From NCBI GenBank assembly GCA_050732635.1, contig JBOHRE010000006.1:1-62986 (forward strand): a DNA stretch of 62,986 bases. The letters run 5' to 3'. Source of the DNA: JBOHRE01 sp050732635. Lineage in GTDB: Bacteria; Gemmatimonadota; Gemmatimonadetes; Longimicrobiales; RSA9. This document shows, in pieces, positions 32,677-42,169 of the stretch; within the stretch, counting starts at the first letter, position 1, and each line of letters starts with the position of its first letter. The translations under genes and the position numbers were made by a program. The notes below the pieces were generated by a model. The model had not been told where the DNA came from, did not search any database, and saw only the letters and a list, made by a program, of their open reading frames with translations.

Positions 32677-33455
32677 CAGCGCGGCTCGATTCGGAAGGTC
32701 GCAGTCACCTGAGCGCTTACCGTCAGCTCACCCGGCTCGACGGGTGTGGGTGCGGAGGCCGACATGTCGGCCATGGCCCGCTCCATCACGTACGGCTGCG
32801 GCGGTGGATAATACACGCCGCCGATATGGATCTGCACGGGCTCGCCCAGCCGGCGATCCGCCGCGACCGCCACGGCATCGGCCTCGGCGCGCGCATTCTG
32901 CACGGCGCGCCGCAGCGCTTCGAGCCGCGGCGGCTGCCGATCGCGCAGGCCGAAGGAGAGCCCGGTGACCCGGTTCGCGCCGGCGGCGATCGCCGTGTCG
33001 ATCGCCCGGCCCGGCAGGCCAATGTCGTCCATCGTCACCTGCACCATGTTCACCGCCCGGTAGCCGGCGATCCGCGGCTCGCCCGTCGGCTCCCGCGGCC
33101 GCGGCTCCCGGTCCTGCCGGTATTCCGGATTCAACTGGTAGGATGTCGTGCGGATCCGGTCCTCGGCCAGCCCCAGCCCGCGCAGGGCGCCGACCAGCTC
33201 CTCCATCTGCGCGGCGTTCTCTTCGGCCGCCTCGCGTGCGGTCGCGGCAAACGTCTCCACCGCCAGCGACAGAACCGCCCGGTCCGGCTCGACCTGGACC
33301 TGACCGGTGCCAGTCACCGTGACCGTCGGCTCCGTTTCGCTCGTCACCACCTGAGCGGCCGCCCTCGGGGGCGAGACCGCGGCCACGAGCGCCGCCAGCG
33401 CCGCGGCGAACGAGACGCCCGCGCCCCGCTTCGCCCTTGCTCGAACGTTCCACAT
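32676..33455 (-). CDS. SIMPL-domain (DUF541) exported protein
   Basis: This 259-residue protein has a signal peptide (FAAALAALVAAVSPPRAAAQ) and a SIMPL/DUF541 domain: VTVTGTGQVQVEPDRAVLSL, LRGLGLAEDRIRTTSYQLNP, YRAVNMVQVTMDD and a long helix LEALRRAVQNARAEADAVA, ending with a beta-strand (LTVSAQVTATFRIEP). It should sit in the periplasm; the role is unknown. GGAGGAACGCAGCA precedes the ATG at 33455. It is the first gene of the overlapping chain that ends with lon. Confidence 0.82.
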   Translation of the reverse strand: MWNVRARAKRGAGVSFAAALAALVAAVSPPRAAAQVVTSETEPTVTVTGTGQVQVEPDRAVLSLAVETFAATAREAAEENAAQMEELVGALRGLGLAEDRIRTTSYQLNPEYRQDREPRPREPTGEPRIAGYRAVNMVQVTMDDIGLPGRAIDTAIAAGANRVTGLSFGLRDRQPPRLEALRRAVQNARAEADAVAVAADRRLGEPVQIHIGGVYYPPPQPYVMERAMADMSASAPTPVEPGELTVSAQVTATFRIEPR

Positions 33456-33710
33456 TGCTGCGTTCCTCCTCTGTGATGGCCGCCGTTGACGCATGATCGC
33501 TAGCCGTAGCGTCGGACGAAAGTTCCAGGCCCCCGGAACAGGACTTGCCTCCGCCGCCGCCCAGGGCAGTGCCACGTCCGCTGCCGCAACCCACGGCCGT
33601 GACGGCCGCTGTGAAAGCCGGATTTCACGCTGTGCCGTTCGCGCCTGGTCGGTCCGGCCGCCGTGCCTGGGCAGGCACGGATCAACCCTCGCCCTGCGAC
33701 GGGAGGCAGA

Positions 33711-34703
33711 TTGAAGGTCATCATCCCCCTGGCCGGTAAGGGCACACGGCTACGCCCGCACACGTATGTCACGCCGAAGCCATTGCTTCACGTCGGCGGC
33801 AAACCCGTCATGAGCTACATCCTCGACGACCTGCGCGAGCTCGGTGTTCGCGAGATCGTCTTCATCACCGGGTACCTGAGGGACGCGATCGAGGAGTACA
33901 TCGCGCGGGCATACCCGGACTTCGTCGCCCACTATGTCGAGCAGGTGGAGCAGAAGGGCACGGCCGACGCGGTGCGGCTGGCGGAGCCTTATATCGACGA
34001 GGACGTCCTGATCATCTTCGTCGACACCATCTTCGACGCCGATCTGTCAATCATTCGCAACCTGCGCGCTGAGATCGCCGGCGTGATCTGGGTGAAGCAG
34101 GTCGAGGATTACCAGCGCTTCGGCGTCGTGGTGACGGATGATCAGGGGCTGATGAAGCGGATCGTCGAAAAACCTCAGGATCCGATCTCCAAGCTCGCCA
34201 ATATCGGCCTCTACTACATTCGCGATTGGAAGCTGCTGTTCGAGGGCATACGCAACACGCTCGGCGGTCCGCAGGGTCCCGGCGAGGAGTACTATCTGAC
34301 CGACGCGTTCCAGTACATGATCGATCACGGCTCGAAGATCGAGACCGTCGAGGTGCGGGGCTGGTATGATTGCGGCAAGCCCGATACGCTGCTCGAGACC
34401 AACCGACACCTCCTGGAGACCACCCGCGGCCGCCGCCCCGATGGCGGCCGCGCCGTCCGCGTCCACGAGCCCGTCCGCATCGAAGAAGGCGTCGAGCTGC
34501 ACGATGTCGAAATCGGTCCCAACGTCACGGTCGGAACGGGCACTCGCATCCATCGCTCGCGCATTCGCGACACGATTGTCGGTGAGGACTGCCTGATCGA
34601 GGAAGCCGAGCTGCACGACTCGCTGATCGGCAATGCAGTCACCGTTCGGCGTGTGCGTGGCAGCCTCAGCCTCGTGGACCACTCCGAGACACTCGGCGAT
34701 TGA
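33711..34703 (+). CDS. Glucose-1-phosphate thymidylyltransferase-like sugar nucleotidyltransferase
   Basis: This 330-residue enzyme begins KVIIPLAGKGTRLRPHTYVT and PKPLLHVGGKPVMSYIL, the nucleotide-binding signature of NTP transferases (RmlA/GlmU type), with the metal-site segment IIFVDTIFDADLS. The last ~75 residues (VHEPVRIEEGVELHDVEIG and repeats of IGPNV, IVGED, LIGNAV) form a left-handed beta-helix cap, typical of the long RmlA type. TTG at 33711 is used because GGGAGG lies 5 bases upstream; an ATG at 33663 has no such site. It probably makes an activated sugar for the cell surface. Confidence 0.85.
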   Translation: MKVIIPLAGKGTRLRPHTYVTPKPLLHVGGKPVMSYILDDLRELGVREIVFITGYLRDAIEEYIARAYPDFVAHYVEQVEQKGTADAVRLAEPYIDEDVLIIFVDTIFDADLSIIRNLRAEIAGVIWVKQVEDYQRFGVVVTDDQGLMKRIVEKPQDPISKLANIGLYYIRDWKLLFEGIRNTLGGPQGPGEEYYLTDAFQYMIDHGSKIETVEVRGWYDCGKPDTLLETNRHLLETTRGRRPDGGRAVRVHEPVRIEEGVELHDVEIGPNVTVGTGTRIHRSRIRDTIVGEDCLIEEAELHDSLIGNAVTVRRVRGSLSLVDHSETLGD

Positions 34704-34775
34704 GGCGTGGCGCGTCAGGCGCTCGCCCGGCGCTCGGCGAACCGGGACCGCCGCAGCGGCTCGACGCCTACCGGC

Positions 34776-35048
34776 CTACGGAGTCACCGGCTCAGGTCCC
34801 TGTTGGTGGCACCTGGCACGATGCTCGATGGCGCCCGTGCGAGGCCGGGGGCCGCCGCCCGGACGGGTTTCGACCCAGTACTCGACCTGTCCGGCGTCGC
34901 GGCGCGCGAGCTCGGCGAGCCACTGCTCGACCGTCTCCCGCCGGTGCATCCACGGCCCATATCCTACCGTGCCGGCACGGATGAATCGCCAACCCAGGCG
35001 ATGGTGCAGGACCGCACCGGCGGATTCTTCGATCGGTTCGTCCACCAT
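34776..35048 (-). CDS. Small hypothetical protein
   Basis: This 90-residue protein (MVDEPIEESAGAVLHHRLGW, then FIRAGTVGYGPWMHRRETVE and QWLAELARRDAGQVEYWVE) looks folded and lies between two plus-strand genes. GAGAGG is about 6 bases before the ATG. The ~15 C-terminal residues are low complexity. The frame is also open far upstream, antisense to the LeuA-like gene, but that part is a shadow. No family recognised; Trp-rich core suggests a small binding domain. Confidence 0.5.
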   Translation of the reverse strand: MVDEPIEESAGAVLHHRLGWRFIRAGTVGYGPWMHRRETVEQWLAELARRDAGQVEYWVETRPGGGPRPRTGAIEHRARCHQQGPEPVTP

Positions 35049-35191
35049 TCGCGCCTCTCGCGTTCGAGACCGAGCCCAGTGCAACGGCCCGTGTACAGGT
35101 GCGTACTCGAGGGGCCGACCGGCAAGGCCGCAAACCGGGCGCAACCCGATCGTTACGGTTCCGTTGCGTTGCGCTCGCCAACACGTTGCAT

Positions 35192-35220
35192 TTGACAAGC
35201 GTCGCGCGCCACGCCGATCT
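35192..35220 (+). promoter_or_regulatory. Candidate promoter of the LeuA-like gene
   Basis: A perfect -35 TTGACA lies at 35192-35197; 17-18 bp downstream is only a weak -10 (CGATCT or GATCTT, 35215-35221). The gene starts at 35262, so a leader of about 30-35 bases is predicted. Confidence 0.35.
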
Positions 35221-35261
35221 TTTCTCTCGCGGCCGTATGCAACCCGCCGCTCGAAGACTGC

Positions 35262-36524
35262 ATGGCACACGCTGACCTGATCTACGACTGGAACACGATC
35301 GCCGGAGCGGTCGACGCCGGCCGTCTGCGGCCGGTCGAGCTGGACGACGAGACGCTGCGCGACGGGCTTCAGTCGCCCTCGGTGCGCGATCCGCAGATCG
35401 CCGAGAAGGTTCGGATCCTCCACCTCATGGCCGCGCTCGGCATCCACACGGCCGACATCGGACTGCCCGGCGCGGGCGCGCGCGCGGCGGCGGACGCACG
35501 CGCGCTGGCGTTGGAGATCGCACAGCAGGGCCTGCCGATCGCCGCCAACTGTGCGGCCCGCACGGTCGTCGCGGACGTCGAGCCGATCGCCCGCATCAGT
35601 CAGGAGGCCGGTATCCCCATCGAGGCCTGCACCTTCATCGGTTCCTCGCCGATCCGGCAATACGCCGAGGACTGGACGCTCGATCGTATGCTGCGCGCGA
35701 CCGAAGAGGCCGTCAGCTTCGCGGTGCGCGAGGGGCTGCCGGTCATGTACGTCACAGAGGACACGACGCGCGCCACGCCGGAGACGTTGCGGCACCTGTA
35801 TCTGACCGCGATCGAATGCGGCGCGCGGCGCGTCTGCCTGGCCGACACCGTGGGCCATGCCACACCGAACGGCGTGCGCCAGCTCGTGCGCTTCATCAAG
35901 CGAGAGGTCGTCGAGCCGAGCCGTGAGCGCGTGCGCATCGATTGGCATGGCCATCGTGATCGAGGCCTGGCCATCGCCAATACGCTGGCAGCCATCGAGG
36001 AAGGCGTGGATCGAGTGCACGGCACGGCGCTCGGCGTCGGTGAGCGAGTCGGCAATACCGAGATGGACCTGCTGCTGGTGAATCTGAAGTTGCTCGGCTT
36101 GCACGACCACGACCTGTCGCGACTGCCGGAATACTGTGAAGCCGTCTCGCACGCGACTGGCGTCCCGGTTCCTCCCAGCTATCCGGTCTTCGGCGCCGAT
36201 GCGTTCCGCACCGGCACAGGGGTCCACGCAGCGGCGATCATCAAGGCGCGCGCGAAGGGCGACGAATGGCTCGCCGACCGCGTCTACTCGGGTGTGCCAG
36301 CCGCTGACTTCGGCAGACACCAGCGCATCGAAGTGAGCCACGTCAGCGGCATGTCGAACGTGAAGTGCTGGCTGGGAGAGCACGGATACGACACAGCGGA
36401 TACCGCTCTCTGCGACTTCGTTTTCGAGCTGGCGAAGTCGACGGATCATGTGTTGAGCGACGCCGAGCTCCACGCTCGCTGCGCCGAGTACAGTCCGGCA
36501 GTCCACACGCGCACCGGTCCCTGA
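35262..36524 (+). CDS. LeuA-like 2-isopropylmalate/homocitrate synthase family protein
   Basis: This 420-residue TIM-barrel lyase has VELDDETLRDGLQSPSVRDP at the N-terminus (catalytic/metal Asp of the DRE-TIM fold), VCLADTVGHATP, and IDWHGHRDRGLAIANTLAAI with the HxH metal site. GVDRVHGTALGVGERVGNT is the classic GxGERxGN motif of acyl-CoA/ketoacid condensing enzymes. It lacks the ~150-residue LeuA allosteric domain. Substrate could be 2-oxoisovalerate, 2-oxoglutarate or another 2-oxoacid; the sequence alone does not decide. The stop overlaps the Sco1 gene by 1 bp. Confidence 0.82.
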   Translation: MAHADLIYDWNTIAGAVDAGRLRPVELDDETLRDGLQSPSVRDPQIAEKVRILHLMAALGIHTADIGLPGAGARAAADARALALEIAQQGLPIAANCAARTVVADVEPIARISQEAGIPIEACTFIGSSPIRQYAEDWTLDRMLRATEEAVSFAVREGLPVMYVTEDTTRATPETLRHLYLTAIECGARRVCLADTVGHATPNGVRQLVRFIKREVVEPSRERVRIDWHGHRDRGLAIANTLAAIEEGVDRVHGTALGVGERVGNTEMDLLLVNLKLLGLHDHDLSRLPEYCEAVSHATGVPVPPSYPVFGADAFRTGTGVHAAAIIKARAKGDEWLADRVYSGVPAADFGRHQRIEVSHVSGMSNVKCWLGEHGYDTADTALCDFVFELAKSTDHVLSDAELHARCAEYSPAVHTRTGP

Positions 36525-37237
36525 TGCGCAGAGCCGCCTTCACTGCGGCCCTCGCGCTGCCGTTGCTCGCGCTGGCGGCGCTGCGTTGGATCGACGACCG
36601 TCGCAATGCGTTGCCGCCGCTCTTCATTGCGCCAGCGTTCGAGCTGACCGATCAGACGGGTGCGGTGTTCTCGTCGGACTCGTTGCGCGGCCAGGTCTGG
36701 ATCGCTGCGTTCACGTATACGAGCTGCCCGGACGTGTGCTCGCTGATCAGCGCGAGGCTGGCCAGCCTTCGCGATTCGCTCGCCGCCGCAGGCAGGCTCG
36801 GCGAGCAGGTACGGCTGGTCAGTATCAGTGTCGATCCCGAGCGCGACACGCCGCCGATCCTGGCGGCGTATGCTCGCTCGTTCGGCGCAGCCGACCCCGC
36901 TGCCTGGGCGTTCCTCACCGGGGACCCCGACACGGTACGGCGCGTCGTGATCGAAGGCTTCTATCTCCCGATCGTGGGGCCTGAACCGATCCCCAATGCA
37001 ACGACGGTCGCGGGCCACAGGGCAGAAGGGGCGCCGGCCGACTCCGTGCGGCGCCGCGGTGCACCTGCGGAGCATACCGAACCGCACGGCTCTGGCGCCG
37101 CCGCCACCGACTATTTGATCAGCCACTCCGACCGGCTGTTGCTGGTTGACGGCGAGGGCCGCGTCCGTGGCATCTACCCGGCCCTGGACCCGAACACGCC
37201 GGCTCGGCTCTTCAGCGACCTGGATCGTCTGCTCTAA
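36524..37237 (+). CDS. SCO1/SenC-family copper chaperone
   Basis: This 237-residue protein has a signal-anchor (FTAALALPLLALAALRW), a thioredoxin-like fold with the copper site SCPDVC (CxxxC) in AAFTYTSCPDVCSLISARL, SISVDPERDTP, and the distal histidine in LISHSDRLLLVD. Sco1 proteins deliver copper to the CuA site of cytochrome oxidase from the periplasmic side of the inner membrane. ATG at 36524 overlaps the LeuA-like stop (TGATG). An insertion of about 40 residues between 155 and 195 is Ala/Arg/Gly-rich and unusual. Confidence 0.88.
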   Translation: MRRAAFTAALALPLLALAALRWIDDRRNALPPLFIAPAFELTDQTGAVFSSDSLRGQVWIAAFTYTSCPDVCSLISARLASLRDSLAAAGRLGEQVRLVSISVDPERDTPPILAAYARSFGAADPAAWAFLTGDPDTVRRVVIEGFYLPIVGPEPIPNATTVAGHRAEGAPADSVRRRGAPAEHTEPHGSGAAATDYLISHSDRLLLVDGEGRVRGIYPALDPNTPARLFSDLDRLL

Positions 37238-37420
37238 ACAGGATCGGCTGTCGCCTGGCTGCGGGTCGCTTCACGCGGGAAACATTGATTACACTCGGTA
37301 CTGCGCGGCACCGCCGTTACCGCGCCGATACCGCCCCTGACCTCCACCGTTACCCGCAGCAGCGAGCTTGTCCTCGCCAGGGCTCGATCGGTCGAGCTCC
37401 GTCGTTCACAAGCTCTGCGG

Positions 37421-40267
37421 GTGATCATGATCTTGGGCGCTGCATTACAGGCCGCATGGCGTGCTTGGACCAGGCGAGCCGTTCCCATCGGGCCCTCCAG
37501 GCAGCTCGGTCGCGCCTGCCTTCTCGCCGTCGGCGTCCTGGGGCTCTGGGCGCCACAGCTGAGTGCGCAGAGCACGGGACGTCTGAGCGGCCGCGTCTTG
37601 TCCGAAGAGACCGGCGAACCGCTCCAGAGCGTCGAGTTGCGGATCGAGGGCACGGCGACTACCACGACATCCGACCTGAACGGCCGATACCTGCTGCAGG
37701 CGGTTCCGGTCGGGTCGCACACGCTGATCGTCCAGAATCTGGGCTATGCGACGAAGCGGATCACGGGTGTGCTGGTCGAGGCCGGAGCGACGGCGTCGCT
37801 GGACGTGACGCTGGCCGCCGAGGCGATCCAGCTGGAGGCCGTCACGGTCACTGCGGCAGCCGAGCGCGGCACGGTGAGCCGCGCGCTCGATCAGCAACGC
37901 ACGGCGGCCGGGATCGTCAACTCGATCGTGGCCGAGCAGATCGCCCGCCACCCCGACAGCGACGCCGCGGCCGCCGTGCAACGCGTGAGCGGTGTCACGG
38001 TCCAGGATGGCAAATACGTCTTCGTCCGCGGCCTCGGCGAGCGCTACACCACGACGTCGCTCAACGGCGCACGGATCCCGAGCCCCGAGCCGGAGCGGAA
38101 GCTCGTCCCCTTCGACCTGTTTCCCTCCGGGCTGCTCGAGAGCATTACCACGCTGAAGACGTTCACGCCGGACCAGCCAGGCGATTTCAGCGGCGCTCAG
38201 CTGAACATCCGCACGCGTGACTTCGTTGGTGAGCGCCAACTGCGGCTCTCGGTTTCGAGTGGTTACAACACGGCGGCGACGGGGCAGACCGTGCCTGCTG
38301 CGCCCGTTGCGGGCATGGAGTGGCTCGGCTTTGCCGGTGATCAGCGGAGACTGCCGCCAGCCGCGCGCGAGGCGGGCGACTTCCGCTCCCAAACGCTCAC
38401 GCGGGACGATATAAACCGCATCGCAGGATCGTTCCGTAACGCGTGGTCAGCCGGCAAGGCAACCGGTCTACCGAACACCTCGCTGGCACTTTCACTGGGC
38501 GGTACGGATCCGCTTTTCGGTCGCGACCTGAATTACCTCGGCTCGCTCACCTACGCGCGTTCCCAGGAGATACAGGCGGAGCAGGTGCGGTCGGCGGCCC
38601 TGGCGGACGTGGGCGGCGGCGCGGCGGTCGCATCCCGTTTCGCTGGCGTCACCGGCAAGACGAGTGTGCTCTGGGGCGGTTTGCTCAACCTCAATACCCT
38701 GATCGGCGAGCACACCCGGCTGGAGCTGAACAACACCTACAACCGATCGGCGGACAACGAAGCACGCACCGAGGTCGGTTGGACGGAGAATCTGGCGCGG
38801 CTGCCGCTCTACATCGATCGGCTACGCTACGTCGAACGCAGCGTGCGCTCCAATCAGCTCAAGGCCGAGCATCGCATCGGCACGCAACGCGTGGCGTGGG
38901 CGGTCACCTCATCCGCGGTCGAGCGACGTGAGCCCGACCGCTCGGAGATCGTCTATATGGCCGAGCCGGAGCCCGCGACCGGTGAGCCGCTGCCACCCGC
39001 CTGGTTCGGCGGCAGTAACGAGGCGGCCGTTCGTACCTTTGGCGCCCTGACCGAGTCGGGACTGGAGCTGTCTGCCGATTACGAGCTGGCGCTGGGTGGC
39101 GCCGATCGACACCGGCTGAAGCTCGGTGGCGCCATCCGTGACCTCGCTCGCGATGCCGATAACCGGGCCTACAGCATCTCCGCGCCCGGCACACTGAACC
39201 GGGCCGCCCGTGAGCTGCCGCCAGAGCAGATCTTCGACGGCCGGTATACTCAGAATGGCAGCGCCGTGCTGAACGTGACACCGCTCGGCGCTGGCGGCTC
39301 CTACACGGCCGACGACCAGCTCACCGCAGGCTACGCCATGATCGATCTTATCGTGGCCGAGCGACTGCGTTTGGTCGCCGGCGCGCGGGTCGAGCAGTCT
39401 GCAGTCACGGTCCATGCCAGCCCGACTTCCGGTGAGCCGGTCGTGACCGAACCCAGCAACACGGACGTACTGCCTTCCTTCGCCCTCAACCTGCGGCTGT
39501 CGGAGCGGCAGAATCTGCGGCTCTCCGCCAGCCGCACGCTGTCCCGCCCGGAATATCGTGAGCTCGCGCCCATCCTGTATCGCGAGGTCATCGGCGCCGA
39601 AAACGTCTTTGGCAACCCCGACCTCAAGCGCACCACAATCGCGAATTACGATCTGCGCTGGGAGTGGTATCCGGAGGCCCGCGAGGTGCTCACGTTCGGT
39701 CTGTTCGCGAAGCGCTTCACGAACCCGGTCGAGCGCGTGTATGTCGCGGCGTCCGGCACGCCGCTGGTCACCTTTGTCAACGCGAGCGGCGCAGAGAACT
39801 TCGGCGTGGAAGGCGAGCTACGTCTCGGGCTCGGTCGCGTGGCGCAACGCCTTTCTAGCTTCTCGGCGTTCGCGAACCTGACCATCATGCGCAGCTCGAT
39901 CGAGATCGACGACCCGCTGGCCAGCAAGACCAATGATGAGCGGCCAATGGTCGGCCAGGCACCCTACGTCGTCAATGCGGGAGTCGCGTTCGCGCCTCGT
40001 GACGGCGCGACGAGCGCCACGCTGCTCTACAACGTGGTCGGTGATCGCATCGTGAACGCGGCGGAGGCACCGCTGCCGGATGTTTACGAGCAGTCGCGGC
40101 ACGTCATCGATCTCTCGCTAATGCACGAGTTCCCGACAGGCATGTCGCTGAAGCTGGACGGCAAGAATCTGCTGGACTCGCCGTACGAGTGGCTGCAGGG
40201 CCCGGTCGTGCGCGAACGCTATCGCGTCGGTCGGATCGTATCGCTGGGGCTGGCCTGGCGTCTGTGA
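37421..40267 (+). CDS. TonB-dependent outer-membrane receptor with CarboxypepD_reg domain
   Basis: This 948-residue protein has a signal peptide (ACLLAVGVLGLWAPQLSAQS), a carboxypeptidase-regulatory-like Ig domain (GRLSGRVLSEETGEPLQSVE), a plug domain (AAAVQRVSGVTVQDGKYVFV; ERYTTTSLNGARIPSPE) and a 22-stranded barrel ending VGRIVSLGLAWRL. It belongs to the SusC/TonB-receptor superfamily that takes up large solutes using TonB energy. GTG at 37421 or ATG at 37427 are the starts. A 53-bp duplication straddles its stop codon. The next gene encodes a lipoprotein that probably works with it. Confidence 0.88.
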   Translation: MIMILGAALQAAWRAWTRRAVPIGPSRQLGRACLLAVGVLGLWAPQLSAQSTGRLSGRVLSEETGEPLQSVELRIEGTATTTTSDLNGRYLLQAVPVGSHTLIVQNLGYATKRITGVLVEAGATASLDVTLAAEAIQLEAVTVTAAAERGTVSRALDQQRTAAGIVNSIVAEQIARHPDSDAAAAVQRVSGVTVQDGKYVFVRGLGERYTTTSLNGARIPSPEPERKLVPFDLFPSGLLESITTLKTFTPDQPGDFSGAQLNIRTRDFVGERQLRLSVSSGYNTAATGQTVPAAPVAGMEWLGFAGDQRRLPPAAREAGDFRSQTLTRDDINRIAGSFRNAWSAGKATGLPNTSLALSLGGTDPLFGRDLNYLGSLTYARSQEIQAEQVRSAALADVGGGAAVASRFAGVTGKTSVLWGGLLNLNTLIGEHTRLELNNTYNRSADNEARTEVGWTENLARLPLYIDRLRYVERSVRSNQLKAEHRIGTQRVAWAVTSSAVERREPDRSEIVYMAEPEPATGEPLPPAWFGGSNEAAVRTFGALTESGLELSADYELALGGADRHRLKLGGAIRDLARDADNRAYSISAPGTLNRAARELPPEQIFDGRYTQNGSAVLNVTPLGAGGSYTADDQLTAGYAMIDLIVAERLRLVAGARVEQSAVTVHASPTSGEPVVTEPSNTDVLPSFALNLRLSERQNLRLSASRTLSRPEYRELAPILYREVIGAENVFGNPDLKRTTIANYDLRWEWYPEAREVLTFGLFAKRFTNPVERVYVAASGTPLVTFVNASGAENFGVEGELRLGLGRVAQRLSSFSAFANLTIMRSSIEIDDPLASKTNDERPMVGQAPYVVNAGVAFAPRDGATSATLLYNVVGDRIVNAAEAPLPDVYEQSRHVIDLSLMHEFPTGMSLKLDGKNLLDSPYEWLQGPVVRERYRVGRIVSLGLAWRL

Positions 40268-40346
40268 TCGCGTGACAGGATCGAGACAGTCCGATCGCTG
40301 GGGCTGGCCTGGCGTCTGTGATCGCGTGACAGGATCGAGACAGTCC
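40240..40346. repeat. Perfect 53-bp tandem duplication across a stop codon
   Basis: A 53-bp unit occurs at 40240-40292 and again at 40294-40346, period 54 bp, with no mismatch. The first copy contains the end of the TonB receptor gene and its TGA; the second is fully intergenic. Complete identity suggests a recent event. Confidence 0.85.
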
Positions 40347-40425
40347 CGACGCTCGCGTGCGACGCAGCACCCGTAGCGTACAGGCGAGAAGACGAACCTC
40401 CCCGCAGCTCGAGCAGGTGATAACC

Positions 40426-42087
40426 ATGTCGATTCCAGTACGTACGCGGTCTATCGCGCTCGGTACCGCGATTCTGCTCTTCGCCGCCTGTGAAGACAAC
40501 GGCGGCGGGCCGATCGAACCGACGCCGCTCGCGGCACCCCAGGGCGTGACGGTTTCAGCGCTGACGCCGACCTCGGCACGCGTCAGCTTCCAGGTCGTGA
40601 GCGGTGCCGACAGCTACCTCGTGCAGCGCGCGCCGGGCGCGGGCGGAAGCTTTGCCGAAGCCGGGACGACCACGTCCACGACGTTCGATGATGTGGGGTT
40701 GGATCCAGGCGCGTCGTTCCGCTATCGGGTCGCCGCTCGTCGCGGCTCGGAGACGAGCGCATTCAGCGGCGAGGTCGCCGTCGATCTACCGGAGCGGCCG
40801 CTGGTCACGATCACGAGCGACATTACCAGCAATCGGACATTGACCGCAGACACGATCTACGTGCTCGGCAACTTCGTCCACGTTGCGAACGGTGCTACGC
40901 TGACGATCGAGGCGGGCACGCGGATTGAGGGGCAGCCGCAGTCCGCGCTGTTCGTGCTACGAGGTGCCAGAATCGAAGCGGTAGGCACGGCCGAGCAGCC
41001 GATCGTAATGACGTCCACACGTCCGCCCGGGCAGCGCGAGCCAGGTGACTGGGGCGGCTTGATCCTCGTGGGGAACGCGACGCTGAACCGCGGGCCCTCC
41101 GTACTCCTCGAGGGAACCGGCACCAACATCAGCAATTACGCGATCGATTATGCCGGTGGCACGGACGACGGCGACGACAGCGGCGAGCTGCGCTACGTGC
41201 GCGTCGAGTTCGCCGGGTTCGGTCCCGCTCCCGATGCTGAGTTGAACAGCTTCACCTTCGCGGCGCTCGGTAGCGGCACGCAGCTCTCCTATCTGCAGTC
41301 GCTGGCCGGCCTCGACGACAGCTTCGAGTGGTTCGGCGGAACCGCCGACGCGAAGTACCTCGTGTCCTACGAGTCCGGCGACGACCACTTCGACATGTCC
41401 GAGGGCTACCGCGGACGCGTCCAGTACGCGATCGCCTACCAGTCGACAGTTCTGCCGCCGCGCGCCGGCGCCGGCAACACGTCGAACGATCCGCAGGGCA
41501 TCGAGAACGACGGCTGCGCGGGCGCGAACTGCTTCAATGGCCAGAATTCCGAGCCTCTGACCATTCCGATGATCGCGAATTTCACACTGGTCGGTACCGG
41601 CCCCGACGTCGTACCGGCCGGCGGCGGCCGAGGCGTCGTACTGCGGCGGGGTACGGGCGGCTATTACGTGAATGGTGTGATCGCGCGCTGGCCGGCCGCC
41701 GCGCTGGCGATTCGCGATGACGCCACGAATGCGCGCATGGTCGATGGCGACTTCGACCTGCGCAACATGCTGCTGGTGGAAAACGGCACGGCCTTCGAGA
41801 CCGGCACCGAGCGCTTCAGTGTCGACGAGACCGCGAACGAGATCGAGTCCGCCGGTGCCACTGCGACCAGCCTGTTCGCAGCGCTGCCGGTTACGCCCAC
41901 GGCCGGCAGTGCCTTCGACTGGACCCCCGCCGCCAACTCGGCGGCAGCCGGAGGAGGACTCGACACATTCAGCGGCGCGCTTGCGGCCAAGGCCGGCAGC
42001 TTCGTGGCCGCCACGACGTTCCGGGGCGCAGCGGACCCGACCGGCCCCAAATGGTGGGAGGGGTGGACGACCTACGCCCGGAACTGA
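40426..42087 (+). CDS. Exported lipoprotein with fibronectin-III-like domain
   Basis: This 553-residue protein has a lipobox (LLFAACEDN), a fibronectin type III-like domain (GVTVSALTPTSARVSFQVVS; TTFDDVGLDPGASFRYRVAA), and a long beta-helix/pectate-lyase-like part with NGATLTIEAGTRIEG, RYVRVEFAGFGPAP and DDSFEWFGGTADAKYLVS. Related proteins accompany TonB receptors and are annotated as T9SS- or multicopper-associated lipoproteins in Bacteroidota and Gemmatimonadota. It is likely surface-exposed and bound to the preceding receptor's function. ATG at 40426 is supported by the signal peptide. Confidence 0.75.
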   Translation: MSIPVRTRSIALGTAILLFAACEDNGGGPIEPTPLAAPQGVTVSALTPTSARVSFQVVSGADSYLVQRAPGAGGSFAEAGTTTSTTFDDVGLDPGASFRYRVAARRGSETSAFSGEVAVDLPERPLVTITSDITSNRTLTADTIYVLGNFVHVANGATLTIEAGTRIEGQPQSALFVLRGARIEAVGTAEQPIVMTSTRPPGQREPGDWGGLILVGNATLNRGPSVLLEGTGTNISNYAIDYAGGTDDGDDSGELRYVRVEFAGFGPAPDAELNSFTFAALGSGTQLSYLQSLAGLDDSFEWFGGTADAKYLVSYESGDDHFDMSEGYRGRVQYAIAYQSTVLPPRAGAGNTSNDPQGIENDGCAGANCFNGQNSEPLTIPMIANFTLVGTGPDVVPAGGGRGVVLRRGTGGYYVNGVIARWPAAALAIRDDATNARMVDGDFDLRNMLLVENGTAFETGTERFSVDETANEIESAGATATSLFAALPVTPTAGSAFDWTPAANSAAAGGGLDTFSGALAAKAGSFVAATTFRGAADPTGPKWWEGWTTYARN

Positions 42088-42169
42088 TGTCGTCGCAGAG
42101 CCGATCGCGACGGTGAAGCGAGGCGGTCGCACGGTCCCGACCGCCCCGCTCACCATACGCCTGCAATTC

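Noticed and set aside
35049..36506. Long minus-strand frame antisense to the LeuA-like gene
   Set aside because: Only the last 90 codons (34776-35048) have a start site and protein-like composition; the rest mirrors the plus-strand gene.
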